16,702 bases of DNA from Candidatus Melainabacteria bacterium GWA2_34_9 (GCA_001784535.1 MFRJ01000124.1:1-16702); one strand, 5' to 3'. Shown: positions 1-7,027, counted from the stretch's first letter. The notes: a model not told the origin generated them from the letters alone. Numbers and translations are program-made.

Positions 1-3
1 TTA

Positions 4-219
4 CTAATCAAACTTTAATAACTCATACGGCTCTACTTCGAGAGCTTTTGCTATTCTTTTTATTTTTGATAATGTTACATCGGTTCTGGCAGTTTCAATC
101 ATGCCTATAGTTGAACGCGAAACATTGGCATCGCAGGCTAATTCTTCCTGTGATAAACCTTTTTCTATTCTTAAAAATTTAATTCGATTTCCGACTTTTT
201 TCAAAAACAACTTGTCCAT
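4..219 (-). CDS. XRE-family helix-turn-helix transcriptional regulator (small)
   Basis: A 71-residue protein made up almost entirely of a Cro/C1-type DNA-binding domain. The helix-turn-helix lies at about residues 22-42 (LSQEELA, then VSRSTIGMIE), with the family pattern of a Q in the first helix and S-x-x-T-I-x-x-I-E in the recognition helix. The tail (SKIKRIAKALEVEPYELL) is also typical. It probably binds DNA as a dimer and acts as a local repressor. The frame remains open to an ATG at 264 and a TTG at 270, which would add 15-17 residues. I prefer the ATG at 219 because it gives the normal domain length and the extension looks non-homologous, but no convincing ribosome binding site precedes any of the three. 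It is divergent from the small gene at 286-426, which it may regulate. Domain call firm; target unknown. Confidence 0.82.
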   Translation of the reverse strand: MDKLFLKKVGNRIKFLRIEKGLSQEELACDANVSRSTIGMIETARTDVTLSKIKRIAKALEVEPYELLKFD

Positions 220-239
220 AAAAAAATATTCAGCTATAC

Positions 240-272
240 TGACAATAAAATCAATCAGTGTCATTGACAATA
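240..272. promoter_or_regulatory. Candidate operator between xre-like gene and small gene
   Basis: TGACAATA occurs twice in the same orientation (240-247 and 265-272), 25 bp apart. The second copy overlaps an 11-bp palindrome, TGTCATTGACA (259-269). Paired short repeats or dyads next to an XRE gene are typical of autoregulatory operators. The binding role is inferred from position and symmetry only. Confidence 0.3.
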
Positions 273-285
273 TAGGAGATAAAAT

Positions 286-426
286 ATGTCTGAACAGGAT
301 TTTAAAGCTTTTATTAATGAGGCAAGAGAAAATTTTAAAATTTCAATAGACGACCTGTTTAACGCTATAGAAATTTTAAAAGAGGACGTAGAAAAAATAA
401 AGAATGAGCCTAAAAAATTAAGTTAA
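286..426 (+). CDS. Small acidic protein of unknown function (46 aa)
   Basis: An ATG at 286 opens a 46-codon frame ending with TAA at 424-426. It is preceded by a clean Shine-Dalgarno AGGAG at 274-278 with 7 bases of spacing, which is stronger than for the neighbouring regulator. The product starts MSEQDFKAFI, is rich in E, D and K, and looks like two amphipathic helices with regular I/L/F spacing (IDDLFNAIEILKEDVEKIK). It has no signal peptide or membrane segment. Its last 9 bases overlap the convergent methyltransferase gene. I recognise no family. Divergence from the XRE gene suggests a small regulator-plus-partner pair, possibly a protein-binding or antitoxin-like partner, but that is speculation. 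Confidence 0.55.
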   Translation: MSEQDFKAFINEARENFKISIDDLFNAIEILKEDVEKIKNEPKKLS

Positions 427-1206
427 CCGCTGTTTAAAAGCTTCATACATAATAATTCCAGCCGAAATACTCAAGTTAAGCGACTCCACTTCTTCATTCA
501 TTGGAATTTTTACAAATTTATCCGCTTGATTTGCCAGTTTATCAGAAATTCCTTCCGCTTCAGAGCCAAAAAGAATCGCTGTAGGCTGCTTATAATCAAT
601 TTCATGGTATAAAGCCTGTTTTTTATCATCCCCGACTTTTGTCGCCAAAAACTGGAAATGCCCATATTTTTCTATTTCCTGCCTAACATTCTCTATTTTT
701 TCAAAAGAAACTACAGGGATTTTCCATAAATTAGCCGCGGAGGACCTTACAACTTTAGGATTGTAAATATCTATACATTCTCCGGTCAATACAATTCCCG
801 AAAAATTTGCTGCTTTTGCTGTCCTGATAATTGTTCCCAGATTGCCGGCATCCTTTATGTTTTCCAGAACTATTATTAAAGGATTTTTTTCTTTAAACAA
901 ATCTTCTAAAACAAACTTTTTTTGATAAGCAACAGCAACAATTTCAGGTGGAGTTTCAGTTGTGGAAATCTTTTTCAGGATTTTTTCATCTACAAAATAA
1001 ATTTTTTCTTCAGGAAGATTTAAAGAATTTATTTTTGAACTTCTGTCTATAAAAATATTTTTAATTTCAAGTCCCCAGCTCAAAGCTTCTTCAACCCCTT
1101 TAAGTCCTTCTATTAAAAACATGCCTGTCGCAGCCCTGTTTTTTTTCTGGTGAAGAGCTGTTGTTTCTTTAATTATAGGATTTTGAAGACTTGTAATTTG
1201 CTGCAT
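418..1206 (-). CDS. SpoU/TrmH-family RNA 2'-O-methyltransferase
   Basis: A 262-residue SPOUT-class methyltransferase that moves a methyl group from S-adenosylmethionine to a ribose 2'-OH in rRNA or tRNA. An N-terminal SpoU substrate-binding domain (about residues 5-90, with FLIEGLKGVEEAL) precedes the knotted catalytic domain. All three SpoU motifs are present: NIKDAGNLGTIIRTA (about 116-130, with the conserved N and R), ILFGSEAEGIS (about 211-221) and IPMNEEVESLNLSISAG (about 234-250). The frame stays open to an ATG at 1251, but that start would overlap the upstream aminopeptidase by 37 bp. The ATG at 1206 begins the usual MQQITSLQNPIIK N-terminus, 8 bp after the aminopeptidase stop, so translation is probably coupled. 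The general family is certain; whether the target is 23S rRNA (RlmB-like) or a tRNA cannot be read from sequence. Confidence 0.9.
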   Translation of the reverse strand: MQQITSLQNPIIKETTALHQKKNRAATGMFLIEGLKGVEEALSWGLEIKNIFIDRSSKINSLNLPEEKIYFVDEKILKKISTTETPPEIVAVAYQKKFVLEDLFKEKNPLIIVLENIKDAGNLGTIIRTAKAANFSGIVLTGECIDIYNPKVVRSSAANLWKIPVVSFEKIENVRQEIEKYGHFQFLATKVGDDKKQALYHEIDYKQPTAILFGSEAEGISDKLANQADKFVKIPMNEEVESLNLSISAGIIMYEAFKQRLT

Positions 1207-1214
1207 TAATAAAC

Positions 1215-2951
1215 TTACCCTATTGCCTGCTTCTGGTAGTTTTCGAGCCAAATTTTTTCCTGCTCGGTTAAAAGATCCTTATCAATTAAATTATCATCAA
1301 GTTTAGCTTTTGTCAGCGATTTTATTTCCATTTTGCCGTTTTGTTCGATAATACTAACGGTGTTTTCTATTCTGACACCGCCCCATTCATCACAATAAAG
1401 TCCCGGCTCTATTGTAAAACACATGCCGGATAAAAGCTTCGTTTCGGAAGCTTCAGAAGGTCCAAGACGAGGAGGAGATTCATGAACCGAAATTCCTACC
1501 CCATGTCCTGTTCCATGAGAAAAATTAAACCCTTCGGGCTTCTCTTGATTAATAATTTCTCTAACTTCTTTGTCTATATCAAATCCTGTTGTATTTTCTT
1601 CAAGTTCAAAATTTATTCCATGCAGAAATGCTTTTAAGACTCGGGTGTAAATTTCTTTTTGTTTGCTATTGGCAAAAGTTTCTTTATCTTTTGCAAGGAA
1701 AGTCCTTGTAATATCAGTTGCATAGCCTCCTTCAAAATACGCTCCGCAATCTAAAAGCACTAATTCGCCTGATTTTATGAATTTTTCAGGATCGGCTTTT
1801 GTATAGTGAATAAAAGCAGTATTTCTTCCGCTTGCAACAATAGGCTCAAAACTCAAACCAAAAGCACCTTCTTCGGAAAACAGGCTTTTAACTTTATCCG
1901 AAAAATCTTTTTCAGATATCTGTCTTCCGTGCTCAAGATTCTGATTAAGCCAACAAATAGCCCTGTTTACAACGATATCTGTTTTTAAAAAACATTCATA
2001 AAAATGCTCCAGTTCCTGCCTGTTTTTTACTGCTTTCATTTGAGCTATTGAGCTTTCTTTAATCTCAACGAGCTTATGATTCAGCCTTTCAAGCTTTCTG
2101 CAATCGTGTAAATTCATTGAATTTAAATCATATCCGATATTTATCTGCTCATGGATTTTTTCTAAATCTTTTGAAAAATCCGCATCTTCATTTTCAAAAA
2201 CAAATTTATTGCCTAATTTTTCTCTTATTTCAGGAGTAATTTTTCTTAAATCAGTAAAAATAAAGCATTTTTCGGAATTAATTAAAGCTTTTGTCTTAAA
2301 GCTCGAGCTGTAAGAAATTTCGTTCCCTCTTAAATTAGTGAGATAAGCTATTTCTTCTAATTTGGTAACCACAAGAACATCTATATAGTTTTTATGATTA
2401 TTTTTAATGATTAATTTGAGCTTTTCTTCAGCCGACATGCCGGAAATTTCATTGGGAATAAGCCTTAATTCGGATACTTTTTTAGTTTTCAACTTGTCTG
2501 CAGCTTCTATAACAGGATCAACATCAAGCTCTTTAATAATTATATTTTTTTTAGAAAGAACATCCAAAAGTTTTCTAAACCCGCCGCAGCTTATTTTCTT
2601 TGAAACTATACCAACTTTAGCTATATGATCAGACAATTCCGCAATCTTTTCATAAAGAGCCGTCTGGGGAGACTTGTCCATGCCGACTTTTACGACTGTT
2701 ATTAAACTGTTATTAACTTCTTCGTCTGCCTGAAGGTGATAACGTCCGTCCACAAACAAAAATATATCGGCAGGAGTGATAATCACATCCCCTGTAGACC
2801 CTGAAAACCCTGTTAACAAATACCTTGCATTATCATCCAAAGCCACATATTCGTTTAAATATTCATCTGTTGAAAAAACAATAAGAATATTTAATTTTTC
2901 TTTTTTCATAAAAAGGCGCGTTTTTTCAATTAGAGCTTCTCTATTAATCAT
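1215..2951 (-). CDS. pepP: Xaa-Pro aminopeptidase (aminopeptidase P, M24 family)
   Basis: A cytoplasmic metallopeptidase that removes the N-terminal residue from peptides with proline at position 2. At 578 residues it is the long, three-domain type also seen in eukaryotic cytosolic enzymes: two creatinase-like N-terminal domains (about 1-150 and 155-310) and a C-terminal pita-bread catalytic domain (about 315-575). All five dinuclear-metal ligands are visible: D401 (LLDCGAYF) and D413 (ATDITRTF), H483 (SHGTGHGVG), E515 (FTIEPGLY) and E529 (GVRIENT), with the conserved H382 and H490-E491. The ATG at 2951 has an AAGGA ribosome binding site 8 bases upstream. It is the first gene of a two-gene unit with the SpoU methyltransferase. 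There is no signal peptide. Confidence 0.93.
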   Translation of the reverse strand: MINREALIEKTRLFMKKEKLNILIVFSTDEYLNEYVALDDNARYLLTGFSGSTGDVIITPADIFLFVDGRYHLQADEEVNNSLITVVKVGMDKSPQTALYEKIAELSDHIAKVGIVSKKISCGGFRKLLDVLSKKNIIIKELDVDPVIEAADKLKTKKVSELRLIPNEISGMSAEEKLKLIIKNNHKNYIDVLVVTKLEEIAYLTNLRGNEISYSSSFKTKALINSEKCFIFTDLRKITPEIREKLGNKFVFENEDADFSKDLEKIHEQINIGYDLNSMNLHDCRKLERLNHKLVEIKESSIAQMKAVKNRQELEHFYECFLKTDIVVNRAICWLNQNLEHGRQISEKDFSDKVKSLFSEEGAFGLSFEPIVASGRNTAFIHYTKADPEKFIKSGELVLLDCGAYFEGGYATDITRTFLAKDKETFANSKQKEIYTRVLKAFLHGINFELEENTTGFDIDKEVREIINQEKPEGFNFSHGTGHGVGISVHESPPRLGPSEASETKLLSGMCFTIEPGLYCDEWGGVRIENTVSIIEQNGKMEIKSLTKAKLDDNLIDKDLLTEQEKIWLENYQKQAIG

Positions 2952-3140
2952 TTTTATCTTCCTTAATTTTAGGGTGTCAAGGGGGGGTAGCTCAAAAAAT
3001 ATTTTAAATTACTTACCTACTTATTTTATAAACAAAATCAGACAAATTAAATCATTCATATTAATAACAATAATAATAAAATATTATAAGGATTTATGGA
3101 TTGAGCAGGGTATTAATCTATGTTAAAATCAATATATCTT

Positions 3141-3146
3141 TATAAT
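3141..3146 (+). promoter_or_regulatory. Candidate -10 element for the tandem prepilin genes
   Basis: TATAAT lies 45 bp upstream of the first prepilin start. No good -35 element sits 16-18 bp before it (the hexamer there is CTATGT), so this is a weak call in very AT-rich DNA. The whole 2952-3191 spacer separates divergent units and must hold promoters for both. The only other oddity I see in it is a run of seven G at 2981-2987. Confidence 0.3.
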
Positions 3147-3191
3147 AAAATTTGCCGGATTTAATTTTTTAAAAATAAATAGGAGATGATA

Positions 3192-3791
3192 ATGCAAAAA
3201 GGTTTTACTCTTGCAGAAACTCTCATTACTATGGCAGTAATAGGAGTAATAATGGCTTTATCAATTCCTGCCGTTATTCAATCAACAAATGATACAACAC
3301 CTTTATTCAAAAAAGCTTATAATAGCGTAGAAGAAGTTGTTAGCGATCTTATAAATGATACAACTCTGTATCCGACAGGCGAATTTACTGATGGTACATT
3401 CTGTAACAACTTTTTTTCAAAAATAAATACTATAGGCTATGCTAACGCAAACTGTGTAAATACCTTTGTTGATGCAATTCCCGGAACTCCTGTCGCGACA
3501 ACGACTAATGCTATGAGATGGTATGATGTTCAAAATGATTTTGATATTGCTCAATGTGATGGAGCTGCGGGTGGAGGAGGAACTACAGGCATTGATACAA
3601 GTACAAATACTTGTATCAAGATAAGTATTGATGTAAATGGCGCTAACAAAGGCGCAAATACTGCTGGTGCGCAGGCAAACAGAGATATTTTTACAGTATA
3701 TATTACTAAAGTGGGTAAAATTCATGTTAAAAGCCTTCCTGCAGCTACTTATGCAAATACTTATGATGAAGCATATATTCTTCAGCATTAA
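3192..3791 (+). CDS. Type IV prepilin-like protein, tandem copy 1
   Basis: A 199-residue prepilin. The leader is only four residues (MQKG), then FTLAE, so the prepilin peptidase site G4/F5 and the conserved Glu at mature position 5 are intact. A hydrophobic helix (about 10-30, TLITMAVIGVIMALSIPAVI) follows. The globular part has four cysteines (71, 88, 122, 141), probably two disulfides, a D147-V-N-G motif followed by NRDIF, and ends in NTYDEAYILQH. An ATG also lies at 3186, but AGGAG at 3181-3185 fits the ATG at 3192 (6-base spacing). The next gene is a clear paralogue 21 bp downstream and probably co-transcribed. Likely a minor pilin or pseudopilin; the machine it belongs to is not in the window. 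Confidence 0.88.
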   Translation: MQKGFTLAETLITMAVIGVIMALSIPAVIQSTNDTTPLFKKAYNSVEEVVSDLINDTTLYPTGEFTDGTFCNNFFSKINTIGYANANCVNTFVDAIPGTPVATTTNAMRWYDVQNDFDIAQCDGAAGGGGTTGIDTSTNTCIKISIDVNGANKGANTAGAQANRDIFTVYITKVGKIHVKSLPAATYANTYDEAYILQH

Positions 3792-3812
3792 GATATAAAA
3801 AAGGAAATGATA

Positions 3813-4409
3813 ATGCAAAAAGGTTTTACTCTTGCAGAAACTCTCATAACTATGGCAGTAATAGCTATAGTTATGACTATATCAATTCCTATGGTTATGG
3901 TATCAACAGATGATGTTAAACCTTTGTTTAAAAAAGCTTATAAAACAGTAGATACTGTTGTTAATGAGATTATAAATGATTCGGCCTTTTATCCGAACGG
4001 CTTATTTACCAATAATACTTTTTGTAATAATTTCTTTTCAAAATTAAGTACTATCGGCTATGACCCTAATAACTGCTCAAATACTTTTGTTTCTGTAGTG
4101 CCGGATCCAACGATACCTATAGTAGGGGTTTCTGTTGCTACAACATCTAATGGTATGCAATGGTATAGTGTTGAAGATGATTTTGAGGTTGCTAATTGTG
4201 ATAATATGGCTACAGGCATTGATGTCAGCAGGTCTTGTATAAGGATTTATGTTGATGTTAACGGCGTAAATAAAGGCAAAAATACAAATATAAATGGTGC
4301 TGGGTATTTACCGGATATTTTTCTCATATATGTCACTGATACAGGTCAGGTTGCTGTTGAAACCAGCACTATGAATACATATGATGAAGCATATATGCTT
4401 GAGCATTAA
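3813..4409 (+). CDS. Type IV prepilin-like protein, tandem copy 2
   Basis: A 198-residue paralogue of the preceding gene, with the same MQKG/FTLAE leader junction, hydrophobic helix, cysteines at identical positions 71 and 88, two more at 129 and 142, a D148-V-N-G motif and the ending NTYDEAYMLEH. Start chosen at 3813 because AAGGA at 3801-3805 is 7 bases upstream; the ATG at 3807 is too close. Protein similarity to copy 1 extends end to end (LFKKAY, FCNNFFSK, TIGY, SIDVNG/VDVNG), but the central loop differs in length. It converges on the next prepilin cluster with 8 bp between stops and no visible terminator. Confidence 0.88.
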   Translation: MQKGFTLAETLITMAVIAIVMTISIPMVMVSTDDVKPLFKKAYKTVDTVVNEIINDSAFYPNGLFTNNTFCNNFFSKLSTIGYDPNNCSNTFVSVVPDPTIPIVGVSVATTSNGMQWYSVEDDFEVANCDNMATGIDVSRSCIRIYVDVNGVNKGKNTNINGAGYLPDIFLIYVTDTGQVAVETSTMNTYDEAYMLEH

Positions 4410-4417
4410 AATATAGC

Positions 4418-5209
4418 CTAATACAGCATTTTTCCGTCATTGAGGACTTTTGCTGTGCAATTTAATCCGGCTCTATAAGGAGCAGCACCATCAACGGCAG
4501 GGCAATCAGGAGCAGCAGATGGTCCCATTCCGCTGGGATCAATCATTTTGGGGTCGCCGTCGGGAACAACATAATGTTTGGATACATAAAACCTGAAAAT
4601 ATCTCTACCAAACTGGTTTGGTCTTTTAAATCCGTTTACATCTACAAAAATCCAGCCGCAGCTTGCTGCAGCATACGCTCCCCAAGAAGGATTATATTCA
4701 AAAACATAGTTTTCCATACAAGATGCACCCATCATACGAGTATGAAATGCAAACAGCATCCCATCGTTTAAAATCGCTATTGAAGAACAACCTTCACTCA
4801 TATCAAAACAGGCAGGCTCCAATATATCTATTCCCGGCATTCCTGTCGTTACATCTCCGTTAATATTGGTATAATTTGCAGACCAGCAGTCTGTTTTAGA
4901 AGCAGCACCTTTATCACACATTTTGGTAACTTTTAAATATGGCAAATATGCATTTCTAAAGTCATCTGCGGCAGTTGCAGATGAGGCAGGCCAGAAAGCT
5001 TCCATTGTACCACCATTACTTGCTTTAATACGTTCTGTAGCATAAACAATCTCTCCATAAGCTTTTTTGGCTCCTGCTACGTATTGGTTGTTCTGGGCAG
5101 GGCTGCCTGACATATAAGTTCCAATTGTTAAAGTCGCCAACGTGCCTATTATAGCGCAAGCTATAACAACTTCCGCAAGAGTAAAAGCATTTTTATTTTG
5201 TTTTTTCAT
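4418..5209 (-). CDS. Type IV prepilin-like protein, cysteine-rich, DxNG type
   Basis: A 263-residue prepilin. The leader MKKQNKNA is followed by FTLAE, so cleavage would be after alanine rather than the usual glycine, which is tolerated in some prepilins. The N-terminal helix runs to about residue 31. There are nine cysteines, eight outside the helix. The signature SCGWIFVDVNGFKRPNQFGR, followed by DIF, spans about 183-205 and matches the two prepilins further upstream. The C-terminus (NCTAKVLNDGKMLY) also matches their GCAGRVLTEGAMNY and NCGAKVLTEGVMNY ends. A D/P/G-rich loop (about 206-240) is specific to this copy. The ribosome binding site is weak (AGGGA, 11 bases upstream). It is the last gene of the minus-strand cluster, directly after the toxin fragment. 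Confidence 0.88.
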   Translation of the reverse strand: MKKQNKNAFTLAEVVIACAIIGTLATLTIGTYMSGSPAQNNQYVAGAKKAYGEIVYATERIKASNGGTMEAFWPASSATAADDFRNAYLPYLKVTKMCDKGAASKTDCWSANYTNINGDVTTGMPGIDILEPACFDMSEGCSSIAILNDGMLFAFHTRMMGASCMENYVFEYNPSWGAYAAASCGWIFVDVNGFKRPNQFGRDIFRFYVSKHYVVPDGDPKMIDPSGMGPSAAPDCPAVDGAAPYRAGLNCTAKVLNDGKMLY

Positions 5210-5212
5210 TTT

Positions 5213-5311
5213 TTATAAATCCCTGTAAATTTCTTTACGGTGTTTAACATCAAGAAAAAGAATAAGTAATTTATTGTCATATTGCCTAAAGATGATTCTA
5301 TACTTACTCAT
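5213..5311 (-). pseudogene. C-terminal fragment of a RelE/ParE-type toxin
   Basis: A 32-codon frame (ATG at 5311, TAA at 5213-5215) whose ATG overlaps the antitoxin stop as ATGAGTAA, the usual layout of type II toxin-antitoxin pairs. The product, MSKYRIIFRQYDNKLLILFL followed by DVKHRKEIYRDL, reads as the last two strands and C-terminal tail of a RelE/ParE toxin, where G-x-YRIIY...I.IL.VGHR..IYR is typical. Complete toxins are about 85-95 residues, so the first 55 or so are missing and no upstream frame supplies them. Probably a non-toxic deletion remnant, less likely a very short retained peptide. Similarity judged by eye. Confidence 0.62.
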
Positions 5312-5510
5312 CTTTTCCGAACACTTCTTCGTAACTTAAAGTTCTTCCTGCCTTAACATCTTCATCGACTTCAGGGGCATTTTTAAGAGCTTCGCTTATT
5401 TCTTTAAATCGTTTTTGTTCAAGATATTCAATAAAATTCAACGCTTCCACAGCTTCAAATTCATCGATTAATTGGATTTTTTGTTGTAATTTTTCTTTTG
5501 CTGTACTCAT
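5304..5510 (-). CDS. Type II antitoxin-like protein
   Basis: A 68-residue acidic, helical protein (MSTAKEKLQQKIQLIDEFEA at the start, ending VKAGRTLSYEEVFGKDE). The C-terminal pattern, an acidic linker followed by A-G-x-T-L/V-S-x-E-E-V-F, is typical of small antitoxins that wrap around RelE/ParE toxins. An ATG at 5519 would add three residues, but the only ribosome binding site (AAAAGG, 5520-5525) fits the ATG at 5510. A truncated toxin frame overlaps its stop. It lies between two prepilin genes, 67 bp downstream of one, and may be read from their promoter. With a broken toxin it may be a relic, or may still neutralise a homologous toxin elsewhere. Confidence 0.7.
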   Translation of the reverse strand: MSTAKEKLQQKIQLIDEFEAVEALNFIEYLEQKRFKEISEALKNAPEVDEDVKAGRTLSYEEVFGKDE

Positions 5511-5577
5511 AGTAAGCATCCTTTTATTTTCTAATTATTAGTTTAATCATAACATATCGGGTAAGCATACTAAAGTA

Positions 5578-6312
5578 TTAATAATTCATAGCACCTTCGG
5601 TGAGGACTCTTCCTGCACAACCTTCACCATTTTGAACATTAGCAGAAGTTTGATCGCAATATAAAGAATAGTCTGTCCGACTACCTTCAAGACCTGTTGG
5701 AATAATTTTATCTTTTGTTATATCAAAAGTAAAAATATCTTTGCCAAATATGTTTGGACCCTTAATCCCATTTACATCAAGATTAATCCAACCACAAATT
5801 GAAGTAACGCCCATATATGTATAATCACAAGCTCCAGCTGTGCCTACAATTGCTGCTGTAACTAAAATTCCATCTGCTAAAACAAATCCACTAAAAATGC
5901 CTGAATTAGGATCATCAATAAATGTTAAATCATTAAGCATTCTTATATCAGCCTGCGCATTAAAACACCCGTCACTAACTGAGTTACCCGCAGTACAGAT
6001 TTTATTGCATTCTAATATGCTGCAATACTTTGTTACTATCTCATCAGAATCGGGAAAAGCCTGTATCAAAGTCCCTGCATTGTTTGTCATAATTTGGCTT
6101 GTAGCTGTGTCCAGAACTCCATAAGTTTTTTTTAGTCCGGCAACGTAAGCGTTCTTATTGGTTCTTTGTGTCATTGAGGGTATTGTCAAAGCCATTACTG
6201 TTCCCATTAAAACTAAAGTTATCAGGATTTCCGACAACGTAAAACCTTCCCTGTCTTTACGAGGAGAGATGAAGGCTCGACATGGCAATCTAAAAATATT
6301 TTGTTTCAGCAT
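5578..6312 (-). CDS. Type IV prepilin-like protein with an unusually long leader
   Basis: A 244-residue prepilin of the DxNG type. The cleavage site is G23/F24 (REG then FTLSE), with Glu at mature position 5, and a hydrophobic helix at about 28-46. The leader is 23 residues, against 4-10 in its four relatives here; its middle (RLPCRAFISPRKD) is encoded by what looks like an inserted dispersed repeat at 6252-6292. There are seven cysteines in the globular domain. The signature CGWINLDVNGIKGPNIFGKD (about 173-192) and the C-terminal GCAGRVLTEGAMNY match the neighbouring prepilins. An AAAAGG site lies 9 bases before the ATG. It is 22 bp downstream of the next prepilin and probably in the same transcript. 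Confidence 0.88.
   Translation of the reverse strand: MLKQNIFRLPCRAFISPRKDREGFTLSEILITLVLMGTVMALTIPSMTQRTNKNAYVAGLKKTYGVLDTATSQIMTNNAGTLIQAFPDSDEIVTKYCSILECNKICTAGNSVSDGCFNAQADIRMLNDLTFIDDPNSGIFSGFVLADGILVTAAIVGTAGACDYTYMGVTSICGWINLDVNGIKGPNIFGKDIFTFDITKDKIIPTGLEGSRTDYSLYCDQTSANVQNGEGCAGRVLTEGAMNY
6252..6292. repeat. Dispersed-repeat-like element inside a prepilin leader
   Basis: The plus-strand text TGTCTTTACGAGGAGAGATG, continuing GAAGGCTCGACATGGCAATC, strongly resembles a class of dispersed bacterial repeats of the form GTCATTGCGAGGAGCGAAG... TGGCAATC that I know from many genomes. It has a short dyad, CGAG (6260-6263) with CTCG (6276-6279). Here it lies in frame inside a coding sequence, before the prepilin cleavage site. 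The class assignment is from memory of the pattern, not a search. Confidence 0.55.
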
Positions 6313-6334
6313 TTTTTATACCTTTTATATCTCT

Positions 6335-7027
6335 TTAATAATTCATAACGCCCTCTGTGAGGACTTTTGCACCACAATTTTGACCATTCATAAAATTAAC
6401 GGAAGTCGTGCTACATCTGTCAAGAACAACGGCTGAGGCAGTGCCTGGTGCACCACTTGGTAATATACCATTATATTTTGTCAAAACAAACTCAAATATA
6501 TCCCTGCCTGCCACATTGGGACCTTTAAGTCCATTAGTATCTACATATAGATATCCGCAACCTTCTGGATTATTTCCATTTCTGGTATATAGAACATGGG
6601 CACAAGTCCAGCTAAAAGTTCTAAAAGCAATAGTCATTCCATTGCTTAAAATAGCCCTATCAAGAGTATTTGTATCAACCCAACTATTTGTACCTTGTAA
6701 TGTTTTCCACGAATTGGCAAAACATTCTCCCGGATTTAGGTTAGCAAGGCATACTTTTATAAAAGGCATTTTCTGTCCAAAAACATTAGCATATGTATTA
6801 GGTCCGGTAAAAGTCCATGCAAAAGTACCGCTATTGTCGGCCATTATTTCACTTGTAACTGTTTTAAGGATTAAAGTAGCTTTCTTTAGACCGTTAGTAA
6901 AGTTTTTTTTGTTTGTTATTGTTACCATAGAGGGCACTGTTACAGCAGCTATTATTGCCAGAACCGCCATCGCAATAAGAAGTTCCGTAAGTGTAAAACC
7001 TTTTTTTGTTTTTGTGAAAAATCTCAT
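6335..7027 (-). CDS. Type IV prepilin-like protein, DxNG type
   Basis: A 230-residue prepilin. The leader MRFFTKTKKG precedes FTLTE (cleavage G10/F11, Glu at mature position 5), followed by a hydrophobic helix to about residue 34. Six cysteines lie at 93, 102, 142, 157, 205 and 218. The signature CGYLYVDTNGLKGPNVAGRD (157-176) and the ending CGAKVLTEGVMNY place it with the two downstream genes. D163, N165 and D176 of the signature look like oxygen ligands of a calcium-type loop; that is inference. The ribosome binding site is AAAGAG. It is the first gene of the minus-strand prepilin cluster; a possible promoter (CTGAAA, 17 bp, TATATA) sits about 20 bp upstream but is weak. Confidence 0.88.
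   Translation of the reverse strand: MRFFTKTKKGFTLTELLIAMAVLAIIAAVTVPSMVTITNKKNFTNGLKKATLILKTVTSEIMADNSGTFAWTFTGPNTYANVFGQKMPFIKVCLANLNPGECFANSWKTLQGTNSWVDTNTLDRAILSNGMTIAFRTFSWTCAHVLYTRNGNNPEGCGYLYVDTNGLKGPNVAGRDIFEFVLTKYNGILPSGAPGTASAVVLDRCSTTSVNFMNGQNCGAKVLTEGVMNY

Noticed and set aside
264..269. Perfect TTGACA as a -35 box for the gene at 286
   Set aside because: A -10 element 16-18 bp away would overlap the start codon and no such hexamer exists; the motif is better explained by the local palindrome.
2951..2980. Minus-strand TTGACA upstream of pepP as a -35 box
   Set aside because: The matching -10 position falls on the ribosome binding site and start codon, so the transcript would begin inside the gene.
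2981..2987. G7 tract as a phase-variable promoter switch
   Set aside because: Seven bases is short for efficient slippage and it is not placed between promoter elements I can identify.
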